Source of the DNA: Erwinia sorbitola
GTDB lineage: Bacteria; Pseudomonadota; Gammaproteobacteria; Enterobacterales; Enterobacteriaceae
Direction of reading: 5' to 3'
Assembly: GCF_009738185.1 (NCBI RefSeq)
Contig: NZ_CP046509.1
Location: forward strand, 1,429,501-1,493,500
Length of the DNA stretch: 64,000 nt
Shown here: in pieces, positions 17,014 to 28,100 of the stretch
Position numbering within the stretch: position 1 is the first letter of the stretch
Layout: every line of letters begins with the position of its first letter
Program-made: the position numbers and the translations under genes
Notes under the pieces: model-generated
Database searches by the model: none
What the model was told of the DNA's origin: nothing
The model's input: the letters and a program-made list of their open reading frames with translations, nothing else

Positions 17014-19866
17014 TTGAAATATCTTGTCTCTTTCCGCACGACATTAAAGATCTCCCGCTATCTCTTCCGCGCCCTGGCGCTGATGCTGTGGACGCTTGGC
17101 GCGCTGCTGACCACCTTTTATATCATTAACGTTATTCACCAGAGAGAATCACAGGTTCGCCAGGAGTTTAATACCAGCTATGACCAGGCTCAGTGGTACG
17201 TGCGCCACTCGGCCGATGTGATGCGCGAGCTGAAATTTATTGCTGAAAACCGTTTAAATAATGTCTCGGGTAATCCTGAAACACTCAATGGTGTCTTTTC
17301 TGGCAAAGTGTCACCGCCGCAGTTTTATCCGCTGTATGCGGATTCAGACTGTAGCGCCATGAGTAATACCTGGCGTAATGCGCTGGAACCTCTCAGTTAC
17401 TTCCTTAACTACTGGAAAGACAATTTCGCCTCCGCCTATGAGCTGAACCGCGTGTTCTTTGTTGGTGGAGACAGCTCCTGTCTGGCGGATTTCAGCCTGG
17501 GAACCGTGTCGGTAGATCCTGAACGGGCGCTGAAAACACTGCGTGAACGCATTCTCAAATATCGCAGCAGTAATGATGATGAGCGTAAAAACAGCCTGTA
17601 CTGGATCTCCCCGGGAACACAGCCAGGCGTTGGCTATTACTATATGTTCACCCCTGTCTATGTGGCGAATAAGGTGACGGCGCTGCTGGGAATTGAGCAG
17701 AGTATTCGCATGGAAGACCTGATTCTGCCGGGCAGCATGCCGGTAACCGCTACGCTGGTCGATCAGAATAATCAGCGGCTGCTCTCCTCTGCCCGCAACG
17801 GTCCGGATTTTACCGCGGACGATCTGCCGGGTGATGCGTCATGGTTTGGCTATATTTCTGGCTATGACCAGCTGATTATGAAAAAGAATCTGTCACCCTC
17901 GTCACTCAGCATCGTCTACTCGGTGCCGACCAATGTGATGGTAGAACGGCTGAAGATTTTGATTATCAACGCGCTGTTGCTCAACCTGATCAGTGCGATT
18001 GTGCTGTTTACGCTGGCATGGCTGTTTGAGCGCCGTATGTTTCTGCCTGCGGAAGATAACGCCCACCGGCTGGAGGAGCACGAGCAGTTTAACCGTAAAA
18101 TTGTCGCCTCCGCCCCGGTCGGCATCTGTATTCTCCGCACCAGCGACGGCACCAATATCCTCAGTAACGAACTGGCGCATAACTATCTCACCATGCTGAC
18201 CCAGGAAGACCGGCTGCGCCTGACGGAGATTATCTGTGGTCAGCAGGTTAACTTTGTCGATGTGCTGACCGGCAGTAACACCAACCTGCAAATCAGTTTT
18301 GTTCATTCACGCTACCGCAATGAGAATGTGGCGATCTGTGTGCTGGTTGACGTCAGCGCCCGCGTAAAGATGGAAGAGTCGCTTCAGGAGATGGCCCAGG
18401 CCGCAGAGCAGGCCAGCCAGTCCAAGTCGATGTTCCTCGCCACCGTCAGCCACGAGCTGCGCACACCGCTCTACGGCATCATTGGTAACCTCGACCTGTT
18501 GCAAACCAAGTCGCTGCCGACGGGCGTTGAGTCGCTGGTCATGGCGATGAACAACTCCTCCAGCCTGCTGCTGAAGATTATCAGCGATATACTCGATTTC
18601 TCGAAAATAGAGTCAGAGCAGCTAAAAATTGAACCCGCAGAGTTTTCCCCGCGTGAGGTGGTGGCTCATATCACCTCAAACTATCTGGCGATGGTGGTGA
18701 AAAAGCGCCTCACCCTGTGGTGTTTTGTCGACAGCGACGTGCCTGCTACGCTGGATGGCGACCCGATGCGTTTACAGCAGGTGATCTCCAACCTGCTGAG
18801 TAATGCGATTAAATTCACCCATACCGGTGGGATCGTCCTTCAGGTCTATGTGAAAGATGGCTATCTGGCCTTCCGCGTACGTGACAGCGGTGTGGGGATC
18901 CCGGCCAGGGAGCTGACGCGCCTGTTTGATCCGTTCTTCCAGGTGGGAAGCGGAGTGCAGCGCAATTTCCAGGGAACCGGCCTCGGGCTGGCGATCTGTG
19001 AGAAGCTGATCAATATGATGGATGGCGATATTGAGGTCGACTCTGAGCCGGGCATGGGCAGCCAGTTTATTATTCGTATCCCGCTGTATAACAGCCGGGT
19101 GGTGGTGCCTGAATTGCAGGAAGGTTTGCAGGAAAAACGGTGCTGGCTGGAGGTTCGTAACGAGCAGCTGGCGGCCTTCCTGATGCGCCTGCTGAACGAT
19201 CACGGTATCCAGGTGCGGCGCTACGATGGCGCTGCCGCCGCCGACGATGTGATTATTACCGATTATGATTTCCAGCCCGAACAGAGCGTACGTGCAACTA
19301 TCCGCTTTGACAGTCGGCATAACGATGCACCCCAGCAACTGTCAGCGGGGCACTGGCTGTGTGCCACCACCACCCCGCATGAACTGCCTTCACTGCTGGC
19401 GCGCATTTATCGTGTGGAAGTGGAGCAGCCTGAAGGGCAGCAGGCGGTACTGGCGAAAGAGGCGCAAAACGCCAGTCATGATGACATTCTGATCCTGGTG
19501 GTTGACGATCATCCGATCAACCGCATGCTGCTCTCCGATCAGCTGGGATCCCTCGGCTATCGGGTGAAAACTGCCCGCGATGGTCTGGATGCACTTAACG
19601 TTATTGCCCGTAACGATATTGATATCGTGCTGACCGACGTCAACATGCCAAATATGGATGGCTATGGCCTGACAAGACGTCTGCGCGAAATGGGCAAAAC
19701 TTTCCCGGTGGTTGGGGTGACGGCAAATGCGTTAGCAGAAGAGAAGCAGCGCTGTATCGATGCCGGTATGGATAACTGTCTGTCGAAACCAGTGACAATG
19801 GATACCCTACAGCAGGCATTAGCTTTATATGCAGAATGGGCGAGGAAGGGCAGGGAGAGCAGCTAA
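17014..19866 (+). CDS. rcsC: RcsC, hybrid sensor kinase of the Rcs phosphorelay
   Basis: Inner-membrane hybrid kinase that phosphorylates RcsB through RcsD in response to envelope stress and controls capsule and motility. Two membrane segments flank a periplasmic domain (about residues 20-42 and 310-335). The kinase core has the H-box ATVSHELRTPLYG, N-box NLLSNAIKF and G-boxes DSGVGIP and GTGLGLAICE. The C-terminal receiver has VVDDHPIN and the phospho-acceptor Asp in VLTDVNMPNMDG. The TTG at 17014 gives LKYLVSFRTTLK, matching the E. coli N-terminus and length (950 versus 949). An upstream ATG at 16993 is the alternative. It converges with rcsB. Confidence 0.95.
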   Translation: MKYLVSFRTTLKISRYLFRALALMLWTLGALLTTFYIINVIHQRESQVRQEFNTSYDQAQWYVRHSADVMRELKFIAENRLNNVSGNPETLNGVFSGKVSPPQFYPLYADSDCSAMSNTWRNALEPLSYFLNYWKDNFASAYELNRVFFVGGDSSCLADFSLGTVSVDPERALKTLRERILKYRSSNDDERKNSLYWISPGTQPGVGYYYMFTPVYVANKVTALLGIEQSIRMEDLILPGSMPVTATLVDQNNQRLLSSARNGPDFTADDLPGDASWFGYISGYDQLIMKKNLSPSSLSIVYSVPTNVMVERLKILIINALLLNLISAIVLFTLAWLFERRMFLPAEDNAHRLEEHEQFNRKIVASAPVGICILRTSDGTNILSNELAHNYLTMLTQEDRLRLTEIICGQQVNFVDVLTGSNTNLQISFVHSRYRNENVAICVLVDVSARVKMEESLQEMAQAAEQASQSKSMFLATVSHELRTPLYGIIGNLDLLQTKSLPTGVESLVMAMNNSSSLLLKIISDILDFSKIESEQLKIEPAEFSPREVVAHITSNYLAMVVKKRLTLWCFVDSDVPATLDGDPMRLQQVISNLLSNAIKFTHTGGIVLQVYVKDGYLAFRVRDSGVGIPARELTRLFDPFFQVGSGVQRNFQGTGLGLAICEKLINMMDGDIEVDSEPGMGSQFIIRIPLYNSRVVVPELQEGLQEKRCWLEVRNEQLAAFLMRLLNDHGIQVRRYDGAAAADDVIITDYDFQPEQSVRATIRFDSRHNDAPQQLSAGHWLCATTTPHELPSLLARIYRVEVEQPEGQQAVLAKEAQNASHDDILILVVDDHPINRMLLSDQLGSLGYRVKTARDGLDALNVIARNDIDIVLTDVNMPNMDGYGLTRRLREMGKTFPVVGVTANALAEEKQRCIDAGMDNCLSKPVTMDTLQQALALYAEWARKGRESS

Positions 19867-19872
19867 AAATAT

Positions 19873-19902
19873 AAAGGCTGGCCGAGAAACAGGCCAGCCT
19901 TT
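19873..19902. terminator. Bidirectional terminator between rcsC and rcsB
   Basis: Stem AAAGGCTGGCC / GGCCAGCCTTT with an eight-base loop lies between the converging rcsC and rcsB stops. The A and T edges provide short U-tracts in both directions. Confidence 0.75.
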
Positions 19903-19913
19903 AGCAGATATAA

Positions 19914-20561
19914 TTAATCTTTTACGGGTGACATGCTGACGGAAGAGAGATAGTTCAGCAGAGCAATATCATTATCGACACCCAGTTTCATCATGGCTGA
20001 TTTCTTCTGGCTACTGATAGTTTTGATACTGCGATTCAGTTTCTTGGCAATCTCAGTGACGAGGAAACCCTCAGCAAAGAGACGCAGAACTTCGCTCTCT
20101 TTCGGTGACAGACGTTTGTCGCCGTAACCGCCTGCACTGATTTTTTCCAGCAGTTTTGCCACGCTATCTGGCGTGTATTTTTTGCCTTTCTGCAATGCAG
20201 CCAATGCCTTAGGCAGGTCAGTTGGCGCACCCTGTTTCAGCACAATACCTTCGATATCGAGATCCAGCACCGCGCTGAGAATCGCCGGGTTATTATTCAT
20301 GGTCAGAACAATAATCGACAGATCAGGATAATGACGCTTGATATATTTAATCAGCGTAATGCCATCACCATATTTTTCGCCGGGCATCGAAAGGTCTGTT
20401 ACCAGTACGTTGGCATCAAGTTTGGACAAGCTGTTAATTAACGCTGTGGAATCTTCGAACTCACCGACAACATTGACCCATTCAATTTGTTCTAGCGACT
20501 TACGAATGCCGAACAGAACAATGGGATGGTCGTCGGCAATAATGACATTCAGGTTATTCAT
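19914..20561 (-). CDS. rcsB: RcsB, response regulator
   Basis: NarL/FixJ-type response regulator of 215 residues. It is the output of the Rcs phosphorelay, acting alone or with RcsA and other partners. The receiver begins MNNLNVIIADDHPIVLFG; the phospho-acceptor Asp is in LVTDLSMPGEKYGDG. The C-terminal LuxR-type HTH includes LSPKESEVLRLFAEGFLVTEIA and NRSIKTISSQKKSAM. The start lies one base after the rcsD stop, so the two are certainly co-transcribed. A longer frame extending into rcsD is rejected. The length fits E. coli RcsB (216). Confidence 0.98.
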   Translation of the reverse strand: MNNLNVIIADDHPIVLFGIRKSLEQIEWVNVVGEFEDSTALINSLSKLDANVLVTDLSMPGEKYGDGITLIKYIKRHYPDLSIIVLTMNNNPAILSAVLDLDIEGIVLKQGAPTDLPKALAALQKGKKYTPDSVAKLLEKISAGGYGDKRLSPKESEVLRLFAEGFLVTEIAKKLNRSIKTISSQKKSAMMKLGVDNDIALLNYLSSVSMSPVKD

Positions 20562-20562
20562 A

Positions 20563-23223
20563 TTATTGGTTACCTTGCTGCAGCAGTTCGTTGACGTAAT
20601 TGTCAACTTCACTGGTGGTATTTTTAATGTTTGAATCGTCACACTGTTGAATGTGATGTTCTAACGTTTCACAAAGCTGCTTGCCTGGTAGCAAATTTAA
20701 CATGGCAAACACGCCTTTCAGCCTATGCGCAGTCTGAGCAAGCGCATTAAAGTCCCTGTTTGCGGCCTCATTATACAGTCTCTTTACATCATCTGGTACT
20801 GTATCGACGAAAAGCTGGAAATAGCCACTGGCGAAAAGTTGAGCCGTGTCCTGCTGTTCAGCATTTCCGTCATCCAGCCCGTCCTGGGCCAATTGTTGTT
20901 CAATCAACGTCAGCAACGCATCCTGCATCGCGCTGCCGATATTGAAGTTTACCCGGTACTGGTTGGATGAAATCTGGCTGAAACCAGGCTCATCGCCCAC
21001 CAGAAGCAGTGACCAGGGCGTTAAACGCTCCGGATCATCCGTGACCAGTACATCGTGTTCCTGACCGGAGAAACGCTCATCTGGCGTAATACAGTTCGCG
21101 CCCCAGTCTTCAAGCTGATGAACAACGATTTTACGTACATCATCAACCGTAATATCAATCAGGGCATTGACACCCTCCAGCAGTTTCTCCTCCTGATCCA
21201 GCTGTGGTTCCACTGGCGCATGAAGCTGAATGCTGTAACGCGTGCCGATATCCGGGCTGGCGCTGATTTCCAGGTGACCGCCCAGCTGTTTGCACAGCTG
21301 TTTACACAGGAAGAAGGCCATCCCTGATGCCTGACCATAGCGATCCTGGTGGGTTTCACCCAGGTACGGGAAGTCAGTATTGGACATCTCGTCAGCGCTA
21401 AGACCGGCACCGGTATCAACAATCTCGATCGACAGGCGATCCTGGCGATCTTCAGGAGCGCTGACGGTCACGCTTACACGTCCCCATGTGGTGGTGGTTA
21501 CCGCATAATGCAAGAGCGTTGAGAGGATTTTTCCGATTGCCCGACGGTCACCAAAGCGTGTTTCATCGCTGCTGCGCTGGTTGGCTATCATCAGCGTCAG
21601 ACCTTTGCGGCGCGTGGCTGGCAGCAGCTCAATCACCAGCTCATCAAGCAAGGATTGCAGATTGAAACTGCCAGCATCTGGCGCCCAGTCGAGGGTCTCA
21701 AGCTGGTTCAGCAGCACAATATCATCAACCAGGCGACTCAGTGCCTGCGAGGCTTCAAGGGAACTGTGCACCTGCTCTGCCGGCTGAGTCTCTGCCAGCG
21801 CTTGCAGGCTGGAGATCACTTCAGCCAGCGGACGCTGCAACGCATGGCCCAGGTTTTGTAACAACTGCTGGCGTGACTGGTGGTTTTTATCCAGCACCTG
21901 CTGCGCTTTTTGCAGCTTTTTATTCACCAGCAGCTCGCGATCCTGGTCGCGCATCATAAACACCTGGGTATTCGGTGAAATCATGCTGCGTGCATGGCGG
22001 ATCTCATACACTTCATTGTTGACCGTTGCCTGAAGAACGCCCTGATGCTGGTCGGACATATTGATGATCTTTTGCAGATTCAGGTGAGGCAGCAAATGCT
22101 CGGCAATTTTATTACTGATAATGGTTCGGTTATTGGCAAAATCATACACCAGCAGCCCCACGGGCAGCGTGCCGACAATCTCTTCATTCAGCAGGCGCAG
22201 CGACTCAAGCTCGGCGCTCTGGTTTTCACTCGGGCGCAGCGACTGCTGGCGCAGCAGAAACAGGCCCGCCAGTGACATCAGCAGCAGCGCCAGATTAGCC
22301 AGCAGCGGCCACAGCAGATTGTGCAGTGTATCCACCACCAGGCCGGTAATTGGCACGCGATAGACCAGCTGTAAAGGGGTGCTCGCCAGCGAACCGGCGA
22401 TCTCAATATTAGGGTTTACCCAGCTGATGCGGGTACTGCTGCTGCTGTCCTGATTATCATCCCCTTCGGCAACCGGGGTGGTGTCCTGCTTTAACTGGAA
22501 ATTCTCCAGCGGCATATTCAGCGGAATAATATCGTTTACCGGCAGGTCAAAAGCCACCACCGTCGCCAGGTGTCCAGGCTGATTAAAGGTGGTGCGCACG
22601 GTGAAGTAGTGATCGTTCTGCCAGGTGAAACGACGCAGCGGCGAGAAACTCTCACGCTCATCCAGCGCATTGGCCTGTTGCAGCATCTCGGCGCGGCGCG
22701 CCTCAACGATATTACTGATCGCGCTCTCTTTGTAACGGGATGCCATATCCTTCAGCGGCAGGGTAGAGACCAGAATCATACTGTTGTCCTGGCCGTTGAG
22801 GAAATACATCGACCAGGTGCTGTTTTCTGCGCCCCACAGGGTGTCGAGATAGTTCGACATGCGCAGCGTCATATCCAGCGTACCGCTATCGTGTGAGCCA
22901 AAAATCAGCGCTTCGGTCTTACGCCGGGTTTTTTCCAGATAATAGACATCCGGACGCAGACGGGTTTCCTGCAGGCTGTTAGAGGCACTGCCTGCTGCAT
23001 TAGCCGCCAGGTTTTCATAAATCTGCCAGGTGGCGAAACGATAGGTATCAATACGCTTCTGCATCGCATGGGTGATATCGGCCATTGCGTAGCGCTTTTC
23101 TGTCAGCCAGGCGTTAACTGAATTGTGGATCATAAATCCTGATGCCAGCAGCAGCATCAGAATAAACAGCGCGAAGAAGCGCGTAACATTGCCGGAAGTC
23201 AGTGGAAATTTATATGCCAACAT
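20563..23223 (-). CDS. rcsD: RcsD, phosphotransfer protein of the Rcs relay
   Basis: Inner-membrane phosphotransfer intermediate between RcsC and RcsB, 886 residues. Two membrane spans (near residues 14-33 and 305-325) flank a periplasmic domain. The kinase-like domain is degenerate: the H-box position reads NLGHALQRPLAEVIS and the nucleotide-binding G motifs are poor, as expected for RcsD. The C-terminal HPt domain keeps the transfer histidine in TAHRLKGVFAM. The gene starts 15 bases after the MFS gene stop on the same strand and ends one base before rcsB, so MFS-rcsD-rcsB could form one transcript. Confidence 0.96.
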   Translation of the reverse strand: MLAYKFPLTSGNVTRFFALFILMLLLASGFMIHNSVNAWLTEKRYAMADITHAMQKRIDTYRFATWQIYENLAANAAGSASNSLQETRLRPDVYYLEKTRRKTEALIFGSHDSGTLDMTLRMSNYLDTLWGAENSTWSMYFLNGQDNSMILVSTLPLKDMASRYKESAISNIVEARRAEMLQQANALDERESFSPLRRFTWQNDHYFTVRTTFNQPGHLATVVAFDLPVNDIIPLNMPLENFQLKQDTTPVAEGDDNQDSSSSTRISWVNPNIEIAGSLASTPLQLVYRVPITGLVVDTLHNLLWPLLANLALLLMSLAGLFLLRQQSLRPSENQSAELESLRLLNEEIVGTLPVGLLVYDFANNRTIISNKIAEHLLPHLNLQKIINMSDQHQGVLQATVNNEVYEIRHARSMISPNTQVFMMRDQDRELLVNKKLQKAQQVLDKNHQSRQQLLQNLGHALQRPLAEVISSLQALAETQPAEQVHSSLEASQALSRLVDDIVLLNQLETLDWAPDAGSFNLQSLLDELVIELLPATRRKGLTLMIANQRSSDETRFGDRRAIGKILSTLLHYAVTTTTWGRVSVTVSAPEDRQDRLSIEIVDTGAGLSADEMSNTDFPYLGETHQDRYGQASGMAFFLCKQLCKQLGGHLEISASPDIGTRYSIQLHAPVEPQLDQEEKLLEGVNALIDITVDDVRKIVVHQLEDWGANCITPDERFSGQEHDVLVTDDPERLTPWSLLLVGDEPGFSQISSNQYRVNFNIGSAMQDALLTLIEQQLAQDGLDDGNAEQQDTAQLFASGYFQLFVDTVPDDVKRLYNEAANRDFNALAQTAHRLKGVFAMLNLLPGKQLCETLEHHIQQCDDSNIKNTTSEVDNYVNELLQQGNQ

Positions 23224-23238
23224 GCGGTGAAACCCCGG

Positions 23239-24402
23239 TTAACGAGTAATCTGTCGGGCGCTGGCGGCAACCACTAACAGCAGCGCTGCGATGCCGCTGA
23301 ATGCAACGGACAGGCTGGACAATTGTGAAATAAAGCCGACCAGCGCCGGCCCCGCCAGAATGCCCGCGTAGCCGATGGTGGTCATGGCAGCGATCGCCAG
23401 ATTGGCTGGCATCACCTGCTGTTTGCCTGCCGCACTGAACATAATAGGCACGGCGTTGGAGGCACCAAAACCCACCAGCAGGAAGCCGATTAAGGTGCAG
23501 GTAGCATCCGGCACTACCACGGCCAGCACCAGGCCGCCAGCGGCACACAGTGACCCACAGAACAGCGTTGCCGTGCGGCCGAAGAAGTTAACGATGCGGT
23601 CGCCAAACAGGCGGCCGATGGTCATGGCAACGGAAAACACCGCGTAGCCCAGGCCGGCCTGCGAGGCGGGCAAATCGCGCGTATTGGTAAGAAACAGTGC
23701 GCCCCAGTCAAGAATGGCACCCTCGGTTAAAAACAGAATAAAACAGAGCACGCCAAGGAACAGTACCCAGCCACGCGGTACGACAAAAAGTGGCGTATCC
23801 GGCTGATGCAGGCGCTGACTGAGCAGATGGCCTTGACAGTAGATCCACAGCAAAACCAGCAAAAAGTTAATAATCAGTACCGACACCAGCGGGGAAGCCC
23901 CCAGCGCCAGCGCAGCGCTGACCAGACCCGCTCCGACAATGCCGCCTGCGCTAAAGAAGCCGTGAAATCCGGACATCATTGCTTTCCCGGCGTTTTTCTC
24001 AACCTCAACGGCCTGGATATTCATCGCCACGTCGACCAGACCGATAGCGGCACCAAACACCATTAAAGTCAGTGCCAGCGTGACAGGGGTGGAGAGCGTT
24101 GCCAGCAGTGGCAACATCAGCAGCAGCAGCAGGCTGCCGGAGGCAATAACGCGTTTGCAGCCCAGGCGGCCTACCAGCATTCCGGTCAGCGGCATAGCCA
24201 CCAGCGAGCCTAATCCAAGAAACAGCAACAGGGTACCGAGGGAACCGTCACTCAGCAGAGCGCGATCTTTGGCATAGGGAACCAGAGGAGCCCAGGAAGC
24301 CATGCCAATACCGGCGATTAAAAATACTGCGCGCGTGGCACGCTGTGTTGCCAGCGCTTTCGTCTCTGAGGCTGAGTCTTCCAGTGTCGTCATTTTTTCC
24401 AT
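23239..24402 (-). CDS. MFS transporter, YbjJ/FucP-like
   Basis: Major facilitator superfamily protein of 387 residues with about 12 hydrophobic segments. Typical MFS signatures are present: the loop 2-3 motif GMLVGRLGCKRVIASG and a related half-repeat IGRLFGDRIVNFFGR. MASWAPLVPYAKDRALLSDGSLGTLL and VDVAMNIQAVEVEKNAGKAMMSGFHGFFSAGG resemble the E. coli YbjJ family. The substrate cannot be told. The start at 24402 (MEKMTTLED) is favoured over the in-frame codon at 24438; 24393 is also possible. The gene lies immediately upstream of rcsD with only 15 bases between them, an arrangement not found in E. coli, where rcsD is preceded by micF-ompC. Confidence 0.85.
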   Translation of the reverse strand: MEKMTTLEDSASETKALATQRATRAVFLIAGIGMASWAPLVPYAKDRALLSDGSLGTLLLFLGLGSLVAMPLTGMLVGRLGCKRVIASGSLLLLLMLPLLATLSTPVTLALTLMVFGAAIGLVDVAMNIQAVEVEKNAGKAMMSGFHGFFSAGGIVGAGLVSAALALGASPLVSVLIINFLLVLLWIYCQGHLLSQRLHQPDTPLFVVPRGWVLFLGVLCFILFLTEGAILDWGALFLTNTRDLPASQAGLGYAVFSVAMTIGRLFGDRIVNFFGRTATLFCGSLCAAGGLVLAVVVPDATCTLIGFLLVGFGASNAVPIMFSAAGKQQVMPANLAIAAMTTIGYAGILAGPALVGFISQLSSLSVAFSGIAALLLVVAASARQITR

Positions 24403-25192
24403 TTTGCCTGTCGCGTAATCAACCCCATTTTTTACCACAATTAGTGCCAGTTAAGAAGCTAAACCACTACCGGTGGAGCCCCGGGCTGCGGGATGCCAAA
24501 AGACTAAAATGCGGGAAGGGCATGGTTAATAACCTGAATAAATAAGGCCGTTAATCGGAATTGTCCCTTAAAGCCAATTTTTAAGAGGACTCCTGGCTTA
24601 AGCCATCACGGCGTTGCTTAACTCAAATTATTGGTGAAAAAGATAAAATAGCCACTAAAAGTCTCATTTCCCCTACACTTTTGCGGGTTTTTTAACCGTC
24701 TCAGGCCTGTGCGTACTGTCACGAATCAATATGAAATTTTCGCGTAATTAACCCGACGTTATTATCCGTGTTTTAACCGCTGCCAGATGCAAAGTTACAA
24801 ATATTGCTCACTTCGCACCATTTTTTCCGATAAATAAATCAAATCATTAAGCAGCCTGTGCACTTTTTTTAAACACTATTTGGTGATTTGCAACTTTATG
24901 AAGTAGAACCTATGATTAAAAAATATTATCTTACCGATAAGTTTTAATCAAATCACACATTCACTTTATTAATTATATGTGAATGAGTAATTAAACAAAA
25001 AAGTCGCAACTACTCTTTAAAAGCCATTTTTTGGGAGAATCGCTCCCCTTACGTTACATCAGGTGAAAAGCCGCGCTGAGGCAGCGTGGAAATATTTTGT
25101 TGAATGCGTGGGTTAATGTGAAGTTATTTTTCACATTCGCTCTCGTGTTGAACCTTTTAATCCTGTTATCTGGTGTACATGAGGTTACTAAA
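24403..25192. promoter_or_regulatory. Long AT-rich region upstream of the giant adhesin
   Basis: Nearly 800 bases between the divergent MFS and adhesin starts without a convincing gene. From about 24600 it is clearly richer in A and T than the flanks. Inverted repeats seen are TTATC-TTACC-GATAA at 24926-24940, ATTCAC...GTGAAT at 24959-24984 and a GGGAG...CTCCC hairpin near 25035-25048. Such a region is a plausible landing site for H-NS and regulators of biofilm genes, but no specific site (for example an RcsB or CsgD box) could be assigned by eye. Confidence 0.45.
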
Positions 25193-28100
25193 ATGGCACA
25201 GCTCAATGATGGCCGCGTTGACATAATTTCACGCGACGACGGCAAGATTCTTTCTCAGGCCAATGCGGGCTCGTCCAGAAGCGTTCTGCTTAATCAACCC
25301 AGCATCGTAAAAATCCACGGCACCCGTGAAATGGTGGGCGAATACGAGCGCCAGGGTAACGACCTAATCCTGCATATGAAAGACGGCACGACCGTGCGCT
25401 ATCAGCAGTTTTTCTTCGATGATGTGGATGGTGACCACAGCGAGCTGGTGTTTGACGATGGTGACAAACCAGCGGAGCATGTGTTGTTTCCGTTAACCAA
25501 CGAATTTGCTGATGCCCAGACGGCGATGGTTGTCACCCCGCAATATGAGTCTCTTGGCAGTCTTGAACCGCTGCTGCTGGCTGATACGGGGGCGGGCAAC
25601 GGAGTAATAACTGCGGCCGGTCTTGGTGCGCTGGGCCTGGTGGGTGTGGGAGCAGCGGCATTCGGCGGCGGTGGTGGCGGCGGCGGTGGCGGAGATGATG
25701 GCGATAACGATGGCGGCACCACCACTCCTCCGGCGACCCGGCCAACGCTGACCATCGGTGCTTTTGCCGGTGATAACACTCTGACAGCGGCAGAAAAAGA
25801 GACCAGTCAGCTGCTGAGTGGTTCCACCACTAATGTGCAGGCCGGACAGACGGTGACTATCGTACTTAACGGGGTCACCTATACCGCCACGGTTCAGGCT
25901 AACGGTAGCTGGAGCGTCTCCGTGCCGTCCGGTGCTTTAGAAGCGCTGGCAAACGGCTCGGCGACCATTACAGCCAGCGTCAGTAACAGCGCGGGCCAGG
26001 GGGCCAGCGACAGCCATAGCTTCACCGTTCAATCCAGCACCATTGCGGTGACTTCACCGGTCAGCGGCGACGGCTATCTGAGTGCCGGAGAGGCAGAAGG
26101 CCCGTTGACTCTGAGCGGATCCACCGTGGGTGTTGCTGCGGGTACCGCCGTCTCTGTGACCCTGGGCGGGCACAGCTACAGCGGCATTACGCTGGCTGAC
26201 GGTAGCTGGACGGTGACGGTGCCTTCCGCTGACCTGCAACAGCTCCCGCAGGGATCTAACCTGATCGTTGCGTCCATCACGCCGGTGAACGGCGACCGAA
26301 TTGAAAACAGCACCTCCGTAACGGTGAATGTCATCACCACTCAGCCGACCGTGGCAATTGACCTGCCGTTTGGCGACGGCGTGTTAAGCGGGCAGGAAGC
26401 CGGTCAGCCGCAGACTATCACCGGGCGTACCGGCGTCAGCGGCCCTGGTCAGACAGTTTCTATCGACTTTAATAACAACACCTATACCGGAACGGTTAAC
26501 AACGATGGCAGCTGGAGCGTTACTCTTCCGGCTAACGCGGTGACGGGCCAGCTCGACACCACACTGCCGCTTAAGGTGAATATCACCGATCCGGCGGGCA
26601 ACTCCGGCACCAGCACTATCCAGGTGACAGTGGCAACCCAGGCACCGGTTGTCTCAAATATTAATTACGACAGCACGCTGAATGCCAGCGAGGTCAACCA
26701 GCCGCTGACGGTGACCGGTAACAGCGCAGGCGGCAAGTCAGTTACGGTCACGCTGGACGGGCAGAGCTATACCGCCACGGTTAATGAAAATGGTAGCTGG
26801 AGCGTGAATATTCCCTCTTCGGCGCTGCAACAGCTGGGCCAGGGCGAACACGACCTGACGGTCACTTCTACCGATAAATATGGCAACGTTTCCGCACCGG
26901 CCACCGCTGAACTGAACGTTGATACTCAGCCTCCGGTGGTCACACTCTCGGCGGTAACGGGCGATAACTATGTTTCACCCGGTGAGCTGGCTACGCTTGA
27001 AATCAACGGTACGGCACCGTCGGGAAGTATTATCCGCGTCACCATTGGCGACCGGGAACTCAGCCTGACCGCTACGGCTAACGGCAACAACGAGTGGAGT
27101 ATTCTGCTCTCCCCTGAGGACAAAGCCGCGCTGGCCGACGGCAGCTATCCGATTACGGTGAGCGTGACCGATGCCGCAGGCAATGAGGGGACGGCATTCG
27201 GTAATGTTACCCTCGCCGTTGAGCCGGGCAGCCAGCCGTCAATCAGCCTGAATACCTTTGCTGGTGACAATATTCTGCAAGGTGCGGAACTGGCGGTAAA
27301 TCAGGAACTGAGCGGCACCACGCTAAACGTGCAACCGGGTCAGGCTCTGGTGGTGACCTTCAACGGCGTAGAGTATCCGACCACGGTACTGGCGGGCGGT
27401 TTGTGGCATGTGATCATTCCGGCGTCAGCGCTGGAAAATCTGCCTGACGGCCAGCCAGTGTCGTACAGCGTCACGGTATCCAATGCGGCCGGAATTCCTG
27501 CCCAGCCGGTTACCGGCAGCGTTGATGTGATTAACGATCCTCTAGCCGTCACTTTGGCGATAGCGCCAGTGAGTGACGATAACTGGATCAATGCTACGGA
27601 AGCACAGTCAGCGGTGACCGTCAGCGGCAGCAGTCAGAATCTGCCGCTGGGCACTGCGTTAACCGTGACGTTTAACGGCAAAACCTATGCTGCCACGGTG
27701 GATGGCGACGGTAACTGGAGTACTCAGATCCCGGCTGCGGATCTGGCGGGCGTTGCCAACGGCAGCTATGACCTGGTAGTGACCGATGCGGGTAATACCA
27801 GCATCACCGCTACGCTGAACGTCGGATTGCAGGCAGACTTCCCGGATAATGTGATTGTTAATGCTGCCTTTGGCGGTGACAACATCCTCAACGGGGCTGA
27901 AGCGCTTTCGCCGCAGACGATCACCCTGACCACCGGGCTGGCGCTGTCGGATCAGAATGTTTCCGTTGAGTTAAATGGCAAGTCCTATACGGCGACGTTT
28001 AACAGCGTCAACGGAACCTGGAGTATTATCGTTCCACCGCAAGATCTGCAAGATTTGCCGCAGGGATCTAACACCCTTGCGGTGACGGTAACCGATGCCG

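Noticed and set aside
25097..25192. Upstream extension of the giant adhesin (in-frame start at 25097)
   Set aside because: The extra 32 residues form a hydrophobic stretch resembling a Sec signal, but the second adhesin starts exactly at the aligned MAQ/MTQ position, type I substrates lack N-terminal signals, and the ribosome site favours 25193.
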